A program made the translations under genes and the position numbers. Below, piece after piece: positions 1 to 6,150 of a stretch of 13,742 nucleotides of DNA; position 1 is the first letter of the stretch, and every line of letters starts with the position of its first letter. The notes beneath the pieces are model-generated. The model had not been told where the DNA came from. It saw only the letters and a list, made by a program, of their open reading frames with translations, and made no database searches. Source of the stretch: Planctomycetota bacterium (GTDB lineage: Bacteria; Planctomycetota; Planctomycetia; Pirellulales; Pirellulaceae); the NCBI GenBank assembly GCA_029259935.1, contig JAJDEH010000314.1, forward strand, positions 1-13,742. Direction: 5' to 3'.

Positions 1-285
1 ACCGTAGGCCGCTCCCAAATCCCAGATCACCTTCGGTCGAAAGTCCGATTCGGCCAGCTCGCGCAAGCGGTAAACGTCGCGCTTGATCGATTCGGTCTTG
101 ATCGCCCGGGCGTGATGTTCGTCGGGATCGTCGATACTGCCGAAACCGAAATCCAAGTCCCCGACGAAAATCACGCCCGGGCGATCAAGAACGAATCGAT
201 CAAGCGCGACGTTTACCGCTTGCGCGAGCTGGCCGAATCGGACTTTCGACCGAAGGTGATCTGGGATTTGGGAGCGGCCTACGGT
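1..285. repeat. Near-perfect inverted repeat (fold-back), 126-base arms
   Basis: Positions 1-126 are the reverse complement of 160-285 with only two mismatches, separated by a 33-base spacer (127-159). Both arms encode the N-terminal part of the same FkbM-type methyltransferase on opposite strands, and each mismatch changes an amino acid (His/Asn and Thr/Asn). The left arm starts at base 1, so it may continue outside the window. It is either a recent inverted duplication of the methyltransferase 5' end or a fold-back artefact at a contig edge; the sequence cannot decide. Confidence 0.9.
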
Positions 286-765
286 ACGGTCACCTGGCTG
301 CTTGCCAAGTTGTGGCCCGCTGCCGAAGTGTACGCCTTCGAACCCGATCCCGGTCGATTTGAGTGGCTGAAGACCAACTGCGACCTACTCGACGTTTCTT
401 GCTTGCAAGTCGCGATGGTGGGGCGAGATGATTTGGAAGAGTCGATCGTGGCGACCGACCCGGTGCATCGGCAATCACAGAGCGAGTATCTCACGGTCAT
501 CAAAGACAGCAGCGTTGTCGTGCCAGGTGACGCGGCTCAATCACCGGAGATCGACTTGCTCAAGATCGACATCGAAGGCGCGGAAGTCGGTGTCCTGCGA
601 GATCTTCACCGCTGGGGGTTGCTGCAAAGAATCGAACACATCCGCGGCGAATGGCACTTCGCCGAAGGCCGAGCCGCCGTCGAAAAATACCTCGGCGAAA
701 CCCACGATCTAGAAATCCTCGGCGACGTCGGCTGGAACCAGTTCTACGCGCGAAAGAAATCATGA
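112..765 (+). CDS. FkbM family SAM-dependent methyltransferase
   Basis: Predicted class I S-adenosylmethionine methyltransferase of the FkbM family, which commonly O-methylates sugars or secondary metabolites; the substrate cannot be read here. Seen: a motif I glycine loop (IWDLGAAYG, residues about 50-58), an acidic ribose-binding stretch FEPDP (76-80) and the family hallmark DLLKIDIEGAE (148-158). The 217-residue product has the usual length for the methyltransferase core. The start is uncertain: GTG at 112 and ATG at 115 both lie in the left arm of the fold-back, and the frame stays open to base 1, so the native N-terminus may be lost or rearranged. It lies in the same direction as the two-gene cassette that follows. 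Together with the sulfotransferase further right it suggests cargo acting on surface glycans, which is inference. Confidence 0.8.
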   Translation: MMFVGIVDTAETEIQVPDENHARAIKNESIKRDVYRLRELAESDFRPKVIWDLGAAYGTVTWLLAKLWPAAEVYAFEPDPGRFEWLKTNCDLLDVSCLQVAMVGRDDLEESIVATDPVHRQSQSEYLTVIKDSSVVVPGDAAQSPEIDLLKIDIEGAEVGVLRDLHRWGLLQRIEHIRGEWHFAEGRAAVEKYLGETHDLEILGDVGWNQFYARKKS

Positions 766-847
766 GCCCTTGAGGTTCAGCGTAAAGTTAGTTACCGTAG
801 GGACGTTCCCCTCTTTGCGATCCAACCCTCTTCCAACGAATTCTCCC

Positions 848-1123
848 GTGGAACAGTGCTACATCATTTGTGTCGAATCGGACGTCGTGGAGGACTACAA
901 TCGCGCCCACGAGCGGGTGAAAGAGTATCCCAGGTGGGCGAGAATTACGAATACGACGTGGTCCATCGTCACTGATGAAGAACAGCCATCCGTCATAAGA
1001 GATTCTCTTTACGAGGAGCTTTCTCAAGACAAATCTCTTCGTATCTTCGTGGTTCTTTCAGGCGTTGCTTCGGCGTGGAAGAATACCCGCTGTAAGAACG
1101 AATGGCTTAAGGCCAATCTATGA
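848..1123 (+). CDS. Cas2-like / SinR-family small protein
   Basis: Short protein (91 residues from GTG 848) resembling what databases call SinR family protein, a ferredoxin-fold group distantly like Cas2. Seen: a first beta strand CYIICVES, an aromatic segment WARITNTTWSIVT, a middle stretch of alternating charged residues, a strand LRIFVVLSG, and a WLKANL end typical of the group. The acidic residue Cas2 nucleases carry at the end of strand 1 is not in a canonical context, so nuclease activity is doubtful. An upstream TTG at 770 is in frame and would add 26 residues that do not fit the family, so I prefer 848, although no clear Shine-Dalgarno sequence precedes it. The stop overlaps the next gene by four bases (ATGA), implying translational coupling. 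The DNA looks more AT-rich than the operon to the right, consistent with separate acquisition. Confidence 0.7.
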   Translation: MEQCYIICVESDVVEDYNRAHERVKEYPRWARITNTTWSIVTDEEQPSVIRDSLYEELSQDKSLRIFVVLSGVASAWKNTRCKNEWLKANL

Positions 1124-1500
1124 GCGACAATGAAAGCCCGATTCAAAGTCATGTCCCTGTAAGAAGGGCACCCATGGATTCGATAACGTTGTATGACGTA
1201 ACCGAAGACGAGTTGAAGCAGTTGGAAGATGGCCCTCCGGGATCGAATCAGTTGAACTTTGCAATTGCGTGCTTGACTACGGCGGTTTCGATGACAGTGA
1301 CGCTGTCATCAACACCAGTCGACGATCCAAAGGTGTTTACCTTTTTTGTAGTCATGCTGGTCGTGGGGTATGTTTTCGGCGTGTACTGCTTGATTGATTG
1401 GTGGATCGGGAAGAGAAATACAACTTCCGCCTCTGAGAAGATTCGCCTTAGATTGAAGCGAAAAGAAGAGCGAATAATCTCTGACGACGCTATCGAGTAA
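1120..1500 (+). CDS. Two-helix membrane protein coupled to the Cas2-like gene
   Basis: 126-residue protein with an N-terminal cytoplasmic-looking region containing SITLYDVTEDELKQLEDG (about 21-38), two predicted transmembrane helices (about 45-64 and 72-96) and a basic tail (IRLRLKRKEER). No signal peptide or enzymatic motif is visible. From memory, proteins with a (Y/V)xVTExEL motif followed by two helices recur beside small SinR-like genes; this is recollection, not a search. The start ATG overlaps the stop of the Cas2-like gene in an ATGA arrangement, so the two are probably made together. A membrane partner joined to a nucleic-acid-type partner resembles the layout of some toxin or defence pairs, but that function is inference. 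Confidence 0.75.
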   Translation: MSDNESPIQSHVPVRRAPMDSITLYDVTEDELKQLEDGPPGSNQLNFAIACLTTAVSMTVTLSSTPVDDPKVFTFFVVMLVVGYVFGVYCLIDWWIGKRNTTSASEKIRLRLKRKEERIISDDAIE

Positions 1501-1530
1501 GCCGCTCGCAGGCCGCATCAGCTATCTTGG

Positions 1531-2637
1531 CTATGGCTGGCTTCCTCCCCGGGCAAGGAACATCTGCGTGGCGATTCGATACAGTTCTCGATCCAGCGCG
1601 ATACGCGGTTCGATCTTGGCCAGCAGCTCATCATCGATCTGATTCAGCACACGTAGTTGCCGTTTGGGGTTGGCATTCTGAACCGTGTAGGAAATGTCAC
1701 GCCAGCCGAACAGGCTTTGCATGATCTCCAGCGAGCGATCGAAATGCTCGACCAGGCCCACGAAAGCGCACTGGCGAAGATTGATCGCGGCGATGTCCAA
1801 GTGAGCTCGCGTCATCGGTTCGATTTCCTTGAACGCCGACTCGCCGCAGAAGACGCGCACCGTGTGGTTATCCTTCAACTCCGTGGCGTAATCGTTGGTC
1901 GCGAAATCTTCCAGCGTCCCCAGTTGACCGTTATCCCACTCCGGACGGGTCTTTAGGAATTCGTACAACGAGACGAAGCGATCCAGCGGATGGCGGAGCA
2001 TCGTGATGTAACGGCAAGGACGCGGCAGGATTGAATCCAAGCCATACGGAAAATGACCGATTACCGCATCATGCCGGCAGACGTCGTCGCAGAACCATTT
2101 TTGCTCGCTGGGATTCAGTTGCTCCCACCAAGAGATGACCGTCCAGCCGCCTTGCTGCTTGGCTTCGTTCAGGTGCAACGTCGAAGCGTAGTTCTGCTCG
2201 ATCACTTTCCGCAGCGTATGGCCGGCGCACTTTTGCACGTGCAAGAACATCAACATGCTCGGCCCCTCCACGTTCGCCGAGCAGTCCCCGCAAAATCCGC
2301 GTTGCAAATCGTCGGGCAGACGTGCCGCGCCGCATCCCGAACACTCGGCCGCTTCGCCGGTTAACAGTTTCAGCCGCCAGCGATACGCTTGGACTAGCCC
2401 GTTCTCTTCGGTCGACCGCTCGATCGCCGCTCGCAGCGAGTCCACATCATCCCAGTCGGGGACGATCGAACGCGGATCTTCTTGCCAGTCGACCACCGCT
2501 TCGGCCGGCGGGAACACTCTTAACATCTGGCCGCGCAGCGCCGTCAATTCCTGATCGAGGTCCCGTCGCAAGGCCGCGGACTCGCGTTCGATCAGGCTGG
2601 CCCGAACGTAGAGTTCTAATAGCTTGGCTTGATCCAT
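1531..2637 (-). CDS. Zinc-ribbon protein fused to a family-2-type sulfotransferase
   Basis: 368-residue protein from ATG 2637, which overlaps the stop of the upstream gene by one base (TGATG). Residues 1-95 look like a charged helical segment. A Cys4 zinc-ribbon follows (Cys99, 102, 116, 119). From about 128 it is a sulfotransferase that would transfer sulfate from PAPS to a glycan or other acceptor: 5'-phosphosulfate loop HVQKCAGHTL (133-142) and 3'-phosphate motif RHPLDRFVSLY (215-225). The N-terminal part matches the style of the small Cys-rich proteins in this element; the C-terminal part looks like cargo. An internal ATG at 2256 (Met128) follows a GGAGGGG box (2269-2263) with six bases between, so the sulfotransferase could also be made on its own. 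The gene converges on the two-helix membrane protein gene. Confidence 0.82.
   Translation of the reverse strand: MDQAKLLELYVRASLIERESAALRRDLDQELTALRGQMLRVFPPAEAVVDWQEDPRSIVPDWDDVDSLRAAIERSTEENGLVQAYRWRLKLLTGEAAECSGCGAARLPDDLQRGFCGDCSANVEGPSMLMFLHVQKCAGHTLRKVIEQNYASTLHLNEAKQQGGWTVISWWEQLNPSEQKWFCDDVCRHDAVIGHFPYGLDSILPRPCRYITMLRHPLDRFVSLYEFLKTRPEWDNGQLGTLEDFATNDYATELKDNHTVRVFCGESAFKEIEPMTRAHLDIAAINLRQCAFVGLVEHFDRSLEIMQSLFGWRDISYTVQNANPKRQLRVLNQIDDELLAKIEPRIALDRELYRIATQMFLARGGSQP
2254..2269 (-). promoter_or_regulatory. Internal ribosome binding site before the sulfotransferase domain
   Basis: On the minus strand GGAGGGG (2269-2263) precedes an in-frame ATG (2256-2254) by six bases, exactly at the junction between the zinc-ribbon part and the sulfotransferase part. 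It is a well-placed Shine-Dalgarno sequence inside an open reading frame. It suggests either a relic of a free-standing gene or a second start in use. Confidence 0.5.
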
Positions 2638-2945
2638 CAGTCGACGTCCGTGACCTTGGCCGTCCAACGTGGGATCACCGTCGTGCGGAAGACTTTCTCG
2701 GTTCCGCGAAACTGGTCGATCAGCTGAAACAGTTGCGCGCGGCCCTGGGACGTGATGTCCAACGTCGCGCCGTGCTTGAGTCCCCGCTTCCGCAGTTCGG
2801 CCAGCCGCCGATCGGCTCGCTTGTAGCACTCTTTGCCGTCGGCCAGCGCTTCGACGTATTCCGCCGCGAGCTGCTCGTCGGTCTTTTCCGGTTTATCCGT
2901 CTCGGTCTTGGCCGGGTCGATCGTCCCGTTCGGTTTCTTCGCCAT
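2637..2945 (-). CDS. Small charged hypothetical protein
   Basis: 102-residue protein from ATG 2945, chosen because GGAGGG (2959-2954) lies eight bases upstream; a GTG at 2954 overlaps that box and is less likely. The N-terminus is Lys/Glu/Thr-rich and probably disordered (TETDKPEKTDEQLAAEY), followed by a helical region with many Arg and Glu residues (KRADRRLAELRKRGLKHG). The C-terminal half is LDITSQGRAQLFQLIDQFRG and onward. I recognise no family. It overlaps the downstream zinc-ribbon/sulfotransferase gene by one base and the upstream gene by about 50 bases, so it belongs to the same transcription unit. Its charge pattern would fit a nucleic-acid-associated accessory protein, but that is only a guess. 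Confidence 0.6.
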   Translation of the reverse strand: MAKKPNGTIDPAKTETDKPEKTDEQLAAEYVEALADGKECYKRADRRLAELRKRGLKHGATLDITSQGRAQLFQLIDQFRGTEKVFRTTVIPRWTAKVTDVD

Positions 2946-3192
2946 GCGCGACACCCTCCGCTTGTTGGTCGGTTGGCGTCTCTTCGCGTTTTCCGTCCCG
3001 GCCTGCTCGGACGTTGGCGATCACGCGCAGCGTGACCCGCCGATCGGCGACCCGTTCGACCGAGACCGAAAGTCCCTCGACGGGCCAAAAGCGGACATCA
3101 CAGAAATTGCCCTCGACCGCGTTGACCTTGGCCAAAACACGATCTCCGGAACTCAGCGACTCACCGGCTTTGAGGCGGATAGAAGATTGCAC
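2893..3192 (-). CDS. Small hypothetical protein with beta-rich N-terminus
   Basis: 99-residue protein starting at GTG 3192, with an AGGA-type ribosome binding site shortly upstream. Residues 1-65 read as a compact beta-rich domain (SGDRVLAKVNAVEG, then strands around DVRFWPVEGLSVSVERV and RVTLRVIANV), loosely OB-fold-like. The last 30 or so residues are highly charged and low in complexity. The end overlaps the next gene by about 50 bases, which leaves some doubt over the real stop or the next start. No family is recognised. It is the first gene of the second minus-strand block, just right of which the plus-strand wHTH/membrane gene begins. Confidence 0.5.
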   Translation of the reverse strand: MQSSIRLKAGESLSSGDRVLAKVNAVEGNFCDVRFWPVEGLSVSVERVADRRVTLRVIANVRAGRDGKREETPTDQQAEGVAHGEETERDDRPGQDRDG

Positions 3193-3437
3193 AACCGAAT
3201 CCTAGATACGAACCACGAAGCTCGGCCAGGCCAAGATCAATTGGCGAGCGAAGTGGGGCGGCGCGTGTCCGATCCTTGGCGATCGGCTCGGTTGTGTCCT
3301 GCCCATCACTTTTGATCGTAGGAAGAACGCCCGAAATGGTCAACAAGCATTCACGTTGGCGTGCTAGCCCTTGATACGTCGACGCATCCCCCGCATGATA
3401 TAACTCAGACATTCAGACATTCGATTCTTAGGAGGCG

Positions 3438-3872
3438 GTGATTCCGGTGCAGGTGTTTGGGTCCACGCTAAGCGCGAACGAAGCGGCAGCGATTCGCTGG
3501 ATGGCGGAGCATCGCGAGGACGAGCGCGGATTCCTTGAAAGACCTGCCATAATCTCCGAAACCGGACTTACGGACGATGGGTACGATCGATTGATGGGCA
3601 TACTTGAGCGTTGGGGCGCGATAAGGATCATCAAGAGTGACCGAGGCATAACCGCCAATACGCTTCAAGTTATTTCAACTGAGATACTGGAGGTCGTGCA
3701 CCAACTGGATAACCAACCGCCAAAGGACTTTCGGAAGTTTTTCGAGACTTGGTTCTTTAGCAAGCCCTGGTCTATTCCTTTTTTGATCATATTCGTTGGC
3801 ATTCCTCTGATCTACACCTACATCGAAATGCTGCGAGGCATCCTGGGCTGGTTCACGGAAGTCGATCAATGA
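3438..3872 (+). CDS. Winged-helix-like protein with C-terminal membrane helix
   Basis: 144-residue protein. Residues about 15-80 look like a winged-helix domain (AAAIRWMAEH, then ISETGLTDDGYDRLMGILERWGAIRII, with the pattern of a recognition helix and wing). A linker of about 25 residues follows, then one hydrophobic helix (about 111-131) near the C-terminus. AGGAGG (3430-3435) lies just upstream: GTG 3438 is only two bases away and GTG 3447 is eleven away, so the protein may start three codons later. It runs opposite to the surrounding operon genes and separates two minus-strand blocks, like an inserted cargo gene with its own promoter. A DNA-binding-type domain tethered to the membrane suggests a sensor or regulator; function unknown. 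Confidence 0.7.
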   Translation: MIPVQVFGSTLSANEAAAIRWMAEHREDERGFLERPAIISETGLTDDGYDRLMGILERWGAIRIIKSDRGITANTLQVISTEILEVVHQLDNQPPKDFRKFFETWFFSKPWSIPFLIIFVGIPLIYTYIEMLRGILGWFTEVDQ

Positions 3873-3925
3873 TGCCTTCCAAGATCGCTTGGGCTTCTAG
3901 CGGATTCTCTCGCTTGATCCACGTC

Positions 3926-4264
3926 TCACTCCAAGTCGATCGGATTGCAATGCACCCGCTGCAGCCAGGCGTACTCGTCGAGCAGCTCGCGTGTAAGTTC
4001 CACACCGAATTCGCAAAGGCAAACGTGAGTTGCTCGCCCGTGAAGCTTCTGGTGAGCCTGGTCGAGAAACTTCTCGGTTGAGCAGGAGAGTTCACCCCAC
4101 AGTTGCCTCTCCAACGCCGCCCACTCCCTTAGCAACAGCTCATACCTAGAGTCAATCTGGATTCGATACACCATGCCAAATTCTTCGTCGTCCCAACAAT
4201 CGTGCCTCCGGGCCCATTTGAGGCCGTGTTCGAAAGTACTCCGCACGCGACTAGCTGAGATCAC
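3926..4264 (-). CDS. Hypothetical protein, possibly frameshifted at its C-terminus
   Basis: 112-residue protein from GTG 4264, which overlaps the stop of the upstream 307-residue gene by four bases (GTGA). It is rich in Trp, Cys, Glu and Arg and mostly helical (LLLREWAALERQLWGELS, ELTRELLDEYAWLQRV). No family is recognised. Immediately after its TGA at 3928-3926, another frame continues as ETWIKRENPLEAQAILEG and ends at 3853. That peptide has the composition of real protein and could be the lost tail after a one-base frameshift. If so, the gene would reach 3853 and converge on, and slightly overlap, the plus-strand gene ending at 3872. It is the last gene of the first operon block. Confidence 0.6.
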   Translation of the reverse strand: MISASRVRSTFEHGLKWARRHDCWDDEEFGMVYRIQIDSRYELLLREWAALERQLWGELSCSTEKFLDQAHQKLHGRATHVCLCEFGVELTRELLDEYAWLQRVHCNPIDLE

Positions 4265-5184
4265 TTCCCACCCTCCTCCGCCTTCGGCGTTAGCAGCTCA
4301 TCCGGCAGGCTGGTCACGACCTCGAGCTGATGGAAATCCAAGTGGCGAGCGCGGCACGCGTTGAGTAAGCACGTGCGGAAAAATGCCCATCGCTTGATGG
4401 GCTTTGCGCTGACCGTGGCGTCGACCGCCTGATGCACCGAGTGCGCGTCAAGCACGCCGTCGACGGCCAGAGTCGCGGCCAGCACGAGCAGCCGACGGTT
4501 GTCGGGCCGGTACTCGTGTCTGGCCGGGTTAAGCTGATGGTCGATAGTCCGGCACAGTTCGCGGATCTCGGCGACCACCTGGTCGCTACGAACCACCTGG
4601 TCAATTTGACCACCCCCCTCGTTCGAATCGATCGATCGATTCTTTTCGAACGTATCGATTGGAGAATTATCCTTATAGGGGTGTGATGGTGGGCCTCCCG
4701 GCTGGGATGGCTGACCACCCGGGTGTGACGGTGGGCCTCCCGGGTGTGATGGCTGACCTCCCGGCTGGGATGTATGACCACCCGGGGGCGGTGGTGGCTG
4801 GCCTCCCGCTCCAGCCCCCGCCAAACGCCTCACTCCCGACCAGTCGATGGTCAAGGAATTGGCACCTTGTCCGCCCTGCCGATATCGATCCTCGGTTCGA
4901 GTGAGGAGGCCGGCCTTGACTGCACGGCGCACGGTCGATCGCGCCTTGTCGATTTTGCAGCACAGGCCAAAAGGGCGTAGGCCAAGTTCTTCGTTGGTCT
5001 TCACCAGAGCGCCTTCGATGCCGCCCTTGGTGTAGTCGAATACGCGCCACACAAGTCGCGCGAGATGCAGATCACAGGCCACGTTGTTGAGCGCCATGGT
5101 CACTAGCCGCAGTCGCTCGCGATGCCGATGCTCGGCCTGGTCGAGCAGCTCGTCGCCGTCGTAGTTGGAATCCTTTCCTGCCAT
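4261..5184 (-). CDS. Winged-helix-like protein with Gly/Pro heptapeptide repeats, possibly replication-related
   Basis: 307-residue protein. The N-terminal 115 residues resemble a winged-helix/replication-initiator-like domain: a charged first helix, then KTNEELGLRPFGLC, a second helix KARSTVRRAVKAG, and a wing LLTRTEDRYRQGGQG leading to LTIDWSGVRRL. A proline run and five copies of a seven-residue unit GG(Q/P)PS(H/Q)P follow (about 135-169), then an acidic linker. A C-terminal helical domain (about 195-300) contains LLVLAATLAVDGVLDAHS and RWAFFRTCLLNACRARHL. The layout of DNA-binding head, flexible linker and helical domain is like phage and plasmid replication or DnaD-type proteins, but I cannot assign a family. 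It follows the upstream gene by seven bases and overlaps the downstream gene by four. Confidence 0.72.
   Translation of the reverse strand: MAGKDSNYDGDELLDQAEHRHRERLRLVTMALNNVACDLHLARLVWRVFDYTKGGIEGALVKTNEELGLRPFGLCCKIDKARSTVRRAVKAGLLTRTEDRYRQGGQGANSLTIDWSGVRRLAGAGAGGQPPPPPGGHTSQPGGQPSHPGGPPSHPGGQPSQPGGPPSHPYKDNSPIDTFEKNRSIDSNEGGGQIDQVVRSDQVVAEIRELCRTIDHQLNPARHEYRPDNRRLLVLAATLAVDGVLDAHSVHQAVDATVSAKPIKRWAFFRTCLLNACRARHLDFHQLEVVTSLPDELLTPKAEEGGK
4678..4782 (-). repeat. Five 21-base tandem repeats encoding a Gly/Pro heptapeptide
   Basis: Within the 307-residue gene, five in-frame units of 21 bases encode GGHTSQP, GGQPSHP, GGPPSHP, GGQPSQP and GGPPSHP. The units are well conserved at the DNA level, so the number of copies could change by slippage without breaking the frame. 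The peptide is probably a flexible linker. Confidence 0.85.
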
Positions 5185-5191
5185 AATTCCG

Positions 5192-5485
5192 TCAGTCCGA
5201 CCCGCCTCCTGTCGTCTCGATTTCAGCGAGAACTTCGGCCGTCAGTTCTGCGATGATCTCCGGAGGCAGCCTTCCATGCTGATCCCAATACGCCTTGGAG
5301 TCCAAGCACGTCAAGCACTGCGTCAGATTTCCGATACCGCCCGCGCCGTTGCTGCCCCCCGTCGCAAATGGGTTGATCAGGTACCACCCGCGACCACCGC
5401 AATCGGGGCAACACTTCAGCACCACAACATCCTGACCCTGCATGAGCCCCTCGGGGCTCGCCGCCTTTCCGCGCCGAATGCTCAT
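5192..5485 (-). CDS. Cys-rich zinc-ribbon-like small protein
   Basis: 97-residue protein from ATG 5485; the start overlaps the stop of the gene before it in an ATGA arrangement, which fixes the start. It has CPDCGGRGW (Cys26, Cys29), a motif like one half of a DnaJ-type zinc finger, then a glycine-rich loop and a second pair CLTC (Cys57, Cys60). This gives four cysteines suited to one zinc ion. The C-terminal part is an acidic helix (PEIIAELTAEVLAEIE). No enzymatic motif is present. It is one of three Cys-pair proteins in this operon, which may bind nucleic acid or partner proteins. Confidence 0.7.
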   Translation of the reverse strand: MSIRRGKAASPEGLMQGQDVVVLKCCPDCGGRGWYLINPFATGGSNGAGGIGNLTQCLTCLDSKAYWDQHGRLPPEIIAELTAEVLAEIETTGGGSD

Positions 5486-5694
5486 TGCGAATCCTCTTCG
5501 AGCCCCAAACACTTGACTGCCGCCCGCCGAGCCTCTTCGTAGCCTTGGCCCATCCGCTTGTAGAGGTCCTTCCGCATCCGCGTGGGCAGCGAGTAATAGC
5601 AGCCCCTGCAGAACGTCTCTCGCGGCCTCTTGCCTCTGCCGCAAACGCACACTTCGCCAATCAGTTCATTCAGCAAGTCGGTCATTTCCGTCAT
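5482..5694 (-). CDS. Small zinc-ribbon protein
   Basis: 70-residue protein from ATG 5694, which overlaps the stop of the csrA-like gene (ATGA) and itself overlaps the next gene by four bases. Four cysteines in a C-x-C-x10-C-x2-C arrangement (16, 18, 29, 32) suggest one structural zinc site: CVCGRGKRPRETFCRGCYYS. Basic residues follow (LPTRMRKDLYKRMG), then a helix. The size, the single ribbon and the position in a compact operon are typical of small phage or mobile-element proteins. No specific role is assigned. Confidence 0.72.
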   Translation of the reverse strand: MTEMTDLLNELIGEVCVCGRGKRPRETFCRGCYYSLPTRMRKDLYKRMGQGYEEARRAAVKCLGLEEDSQ

Positions 5695-5924
5695 GCCGCG
5701 TTGCCTCCGTCTTTGGGTTTGGGTTCGATCAGATTCCCCGCCGCGTCGATCAGGCCCATCCGCAGTGCCAGCTCCTCGCGATGCACGGGGACCTCGGTAG
5801 GCGCGTCAATTCCGATCCGCATGCCTTGCCCACGCTGCTCAACGACTTGGACCCAAATTGGACCGTTGGTACTAAGCAGCAGAATGCGTTGATTGACGTA
5901 GCGTTTCAAGACAAGTTGACCCAT
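5691..5924 (-). CDS. csrA: CsrA-like RNA-binding regulator
   Basis: 77-residue homologue of CsrA/RsmA, a dimeric protein that binds GGA-containing sites in mRNA leaders and represses or stabilises the message. Seen: strand 1 QLVLKRYVNQ at the CsrA N-terminus (bacterial CsrA usually begins MLILxR), and the strongly conserved core MRIGIDAPTEVPVHREEL (35-52), including the Val-His-Arg-Glu stretch whose arginine contacts RNA. The C-terminus is longer than in housekeeping CsrA and low in complexity. AAAGGA lies about eleven bases upstream of ATG 5924. Its gene overlaps the downstream zinc-ribbon gene by four bases. Three tandem AAGGATG units two genes upstream match the CsrA core motif, so feedback on its own operon is plausible. 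Housekeeping csrA is probably elsewhere; this looks like an element-borne copy. Confidence 0.85.
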   Translation of the reverse strand: MGQLVLKRYVNQRILLLSTNGPIWVQVVEQRGQGMRIGIDAPTEVPVHREELALRMGLIDAAGNLIEPKPKDGGNAA

Positions 5925-5943
5925 GGCGGCGAATCCTTTCGTT

Positions 5944-6150
5944 TCAAAAATCGAGTTCCTCCGAGCGACGTTGCTCGTAGGTTAAATCCAATCCAGCGGC
6001 GATCGTCGGCAGCTTGGCCGGCACGGCCCGCTGGTCGACGCGCGTCCGCCGCTCCTCCATCGCAGCGCCCCAGCCGGCGCGAATCTCCGCGCACAACCGA
6101 CGGATCTCGTCGGGATCCGGATTGTGGATTTTTTGGGTTTGGTCCGTCAT
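5944..6150 (-). CDS. Small hypothetical protein
   Basis: 68-residue protein from ATG 6150, overlapping the upstream stop by one base (TGATG) and ending 19 bases before the csrA-like start. It is mostly charged and helical: DEIRRLCAEIRAGWGAAMEERRTR, then a less charged tail. No cysteine pairs, membrane segments or known motifs are visible. The tight spacing and the Glu/Arg pattern support a real gene; the function is unknown. Confidence 0.6.
   Translation of the reverse strand: MTDQTQKIHNPDPDEIRRLCAEIRAGWGAAMEERRTRVDQRAVPAKLPTIAAGLDLTYEQRRSEELDF

Noticed and set aside
848..1123. CRISPR-Cas locus suggested by the Cas2-like protein
   Set aside because: There is no repeat-spacer array and no cas1 or effector gene; SinR-type proteins occur without CRISPR.
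2322..3035. A 237-codon plus-strand frame rich in Arg and Pro
   Set aside because: It is antisense to the zinc-ribbon/sulfotransferase gene and the next small gene, and has only shadow-type composition.
3161..3412. An 83-codon minus-strand frame upstream of the 3192 gene
   Set aside because: It covers the divergent intergenic region, overlaps the better-supported gene in another frame and has no ribosome binding site or protein-like pattern.
3869..4081. A 70-codon plus-strand frame starting ATGA-coupled to the winged-helix/membrane gene
   Set aside because: It is antisense to the minus-strand gene at 4264-3926, which is coupled to its own upstream gene and has better protein-like composition.
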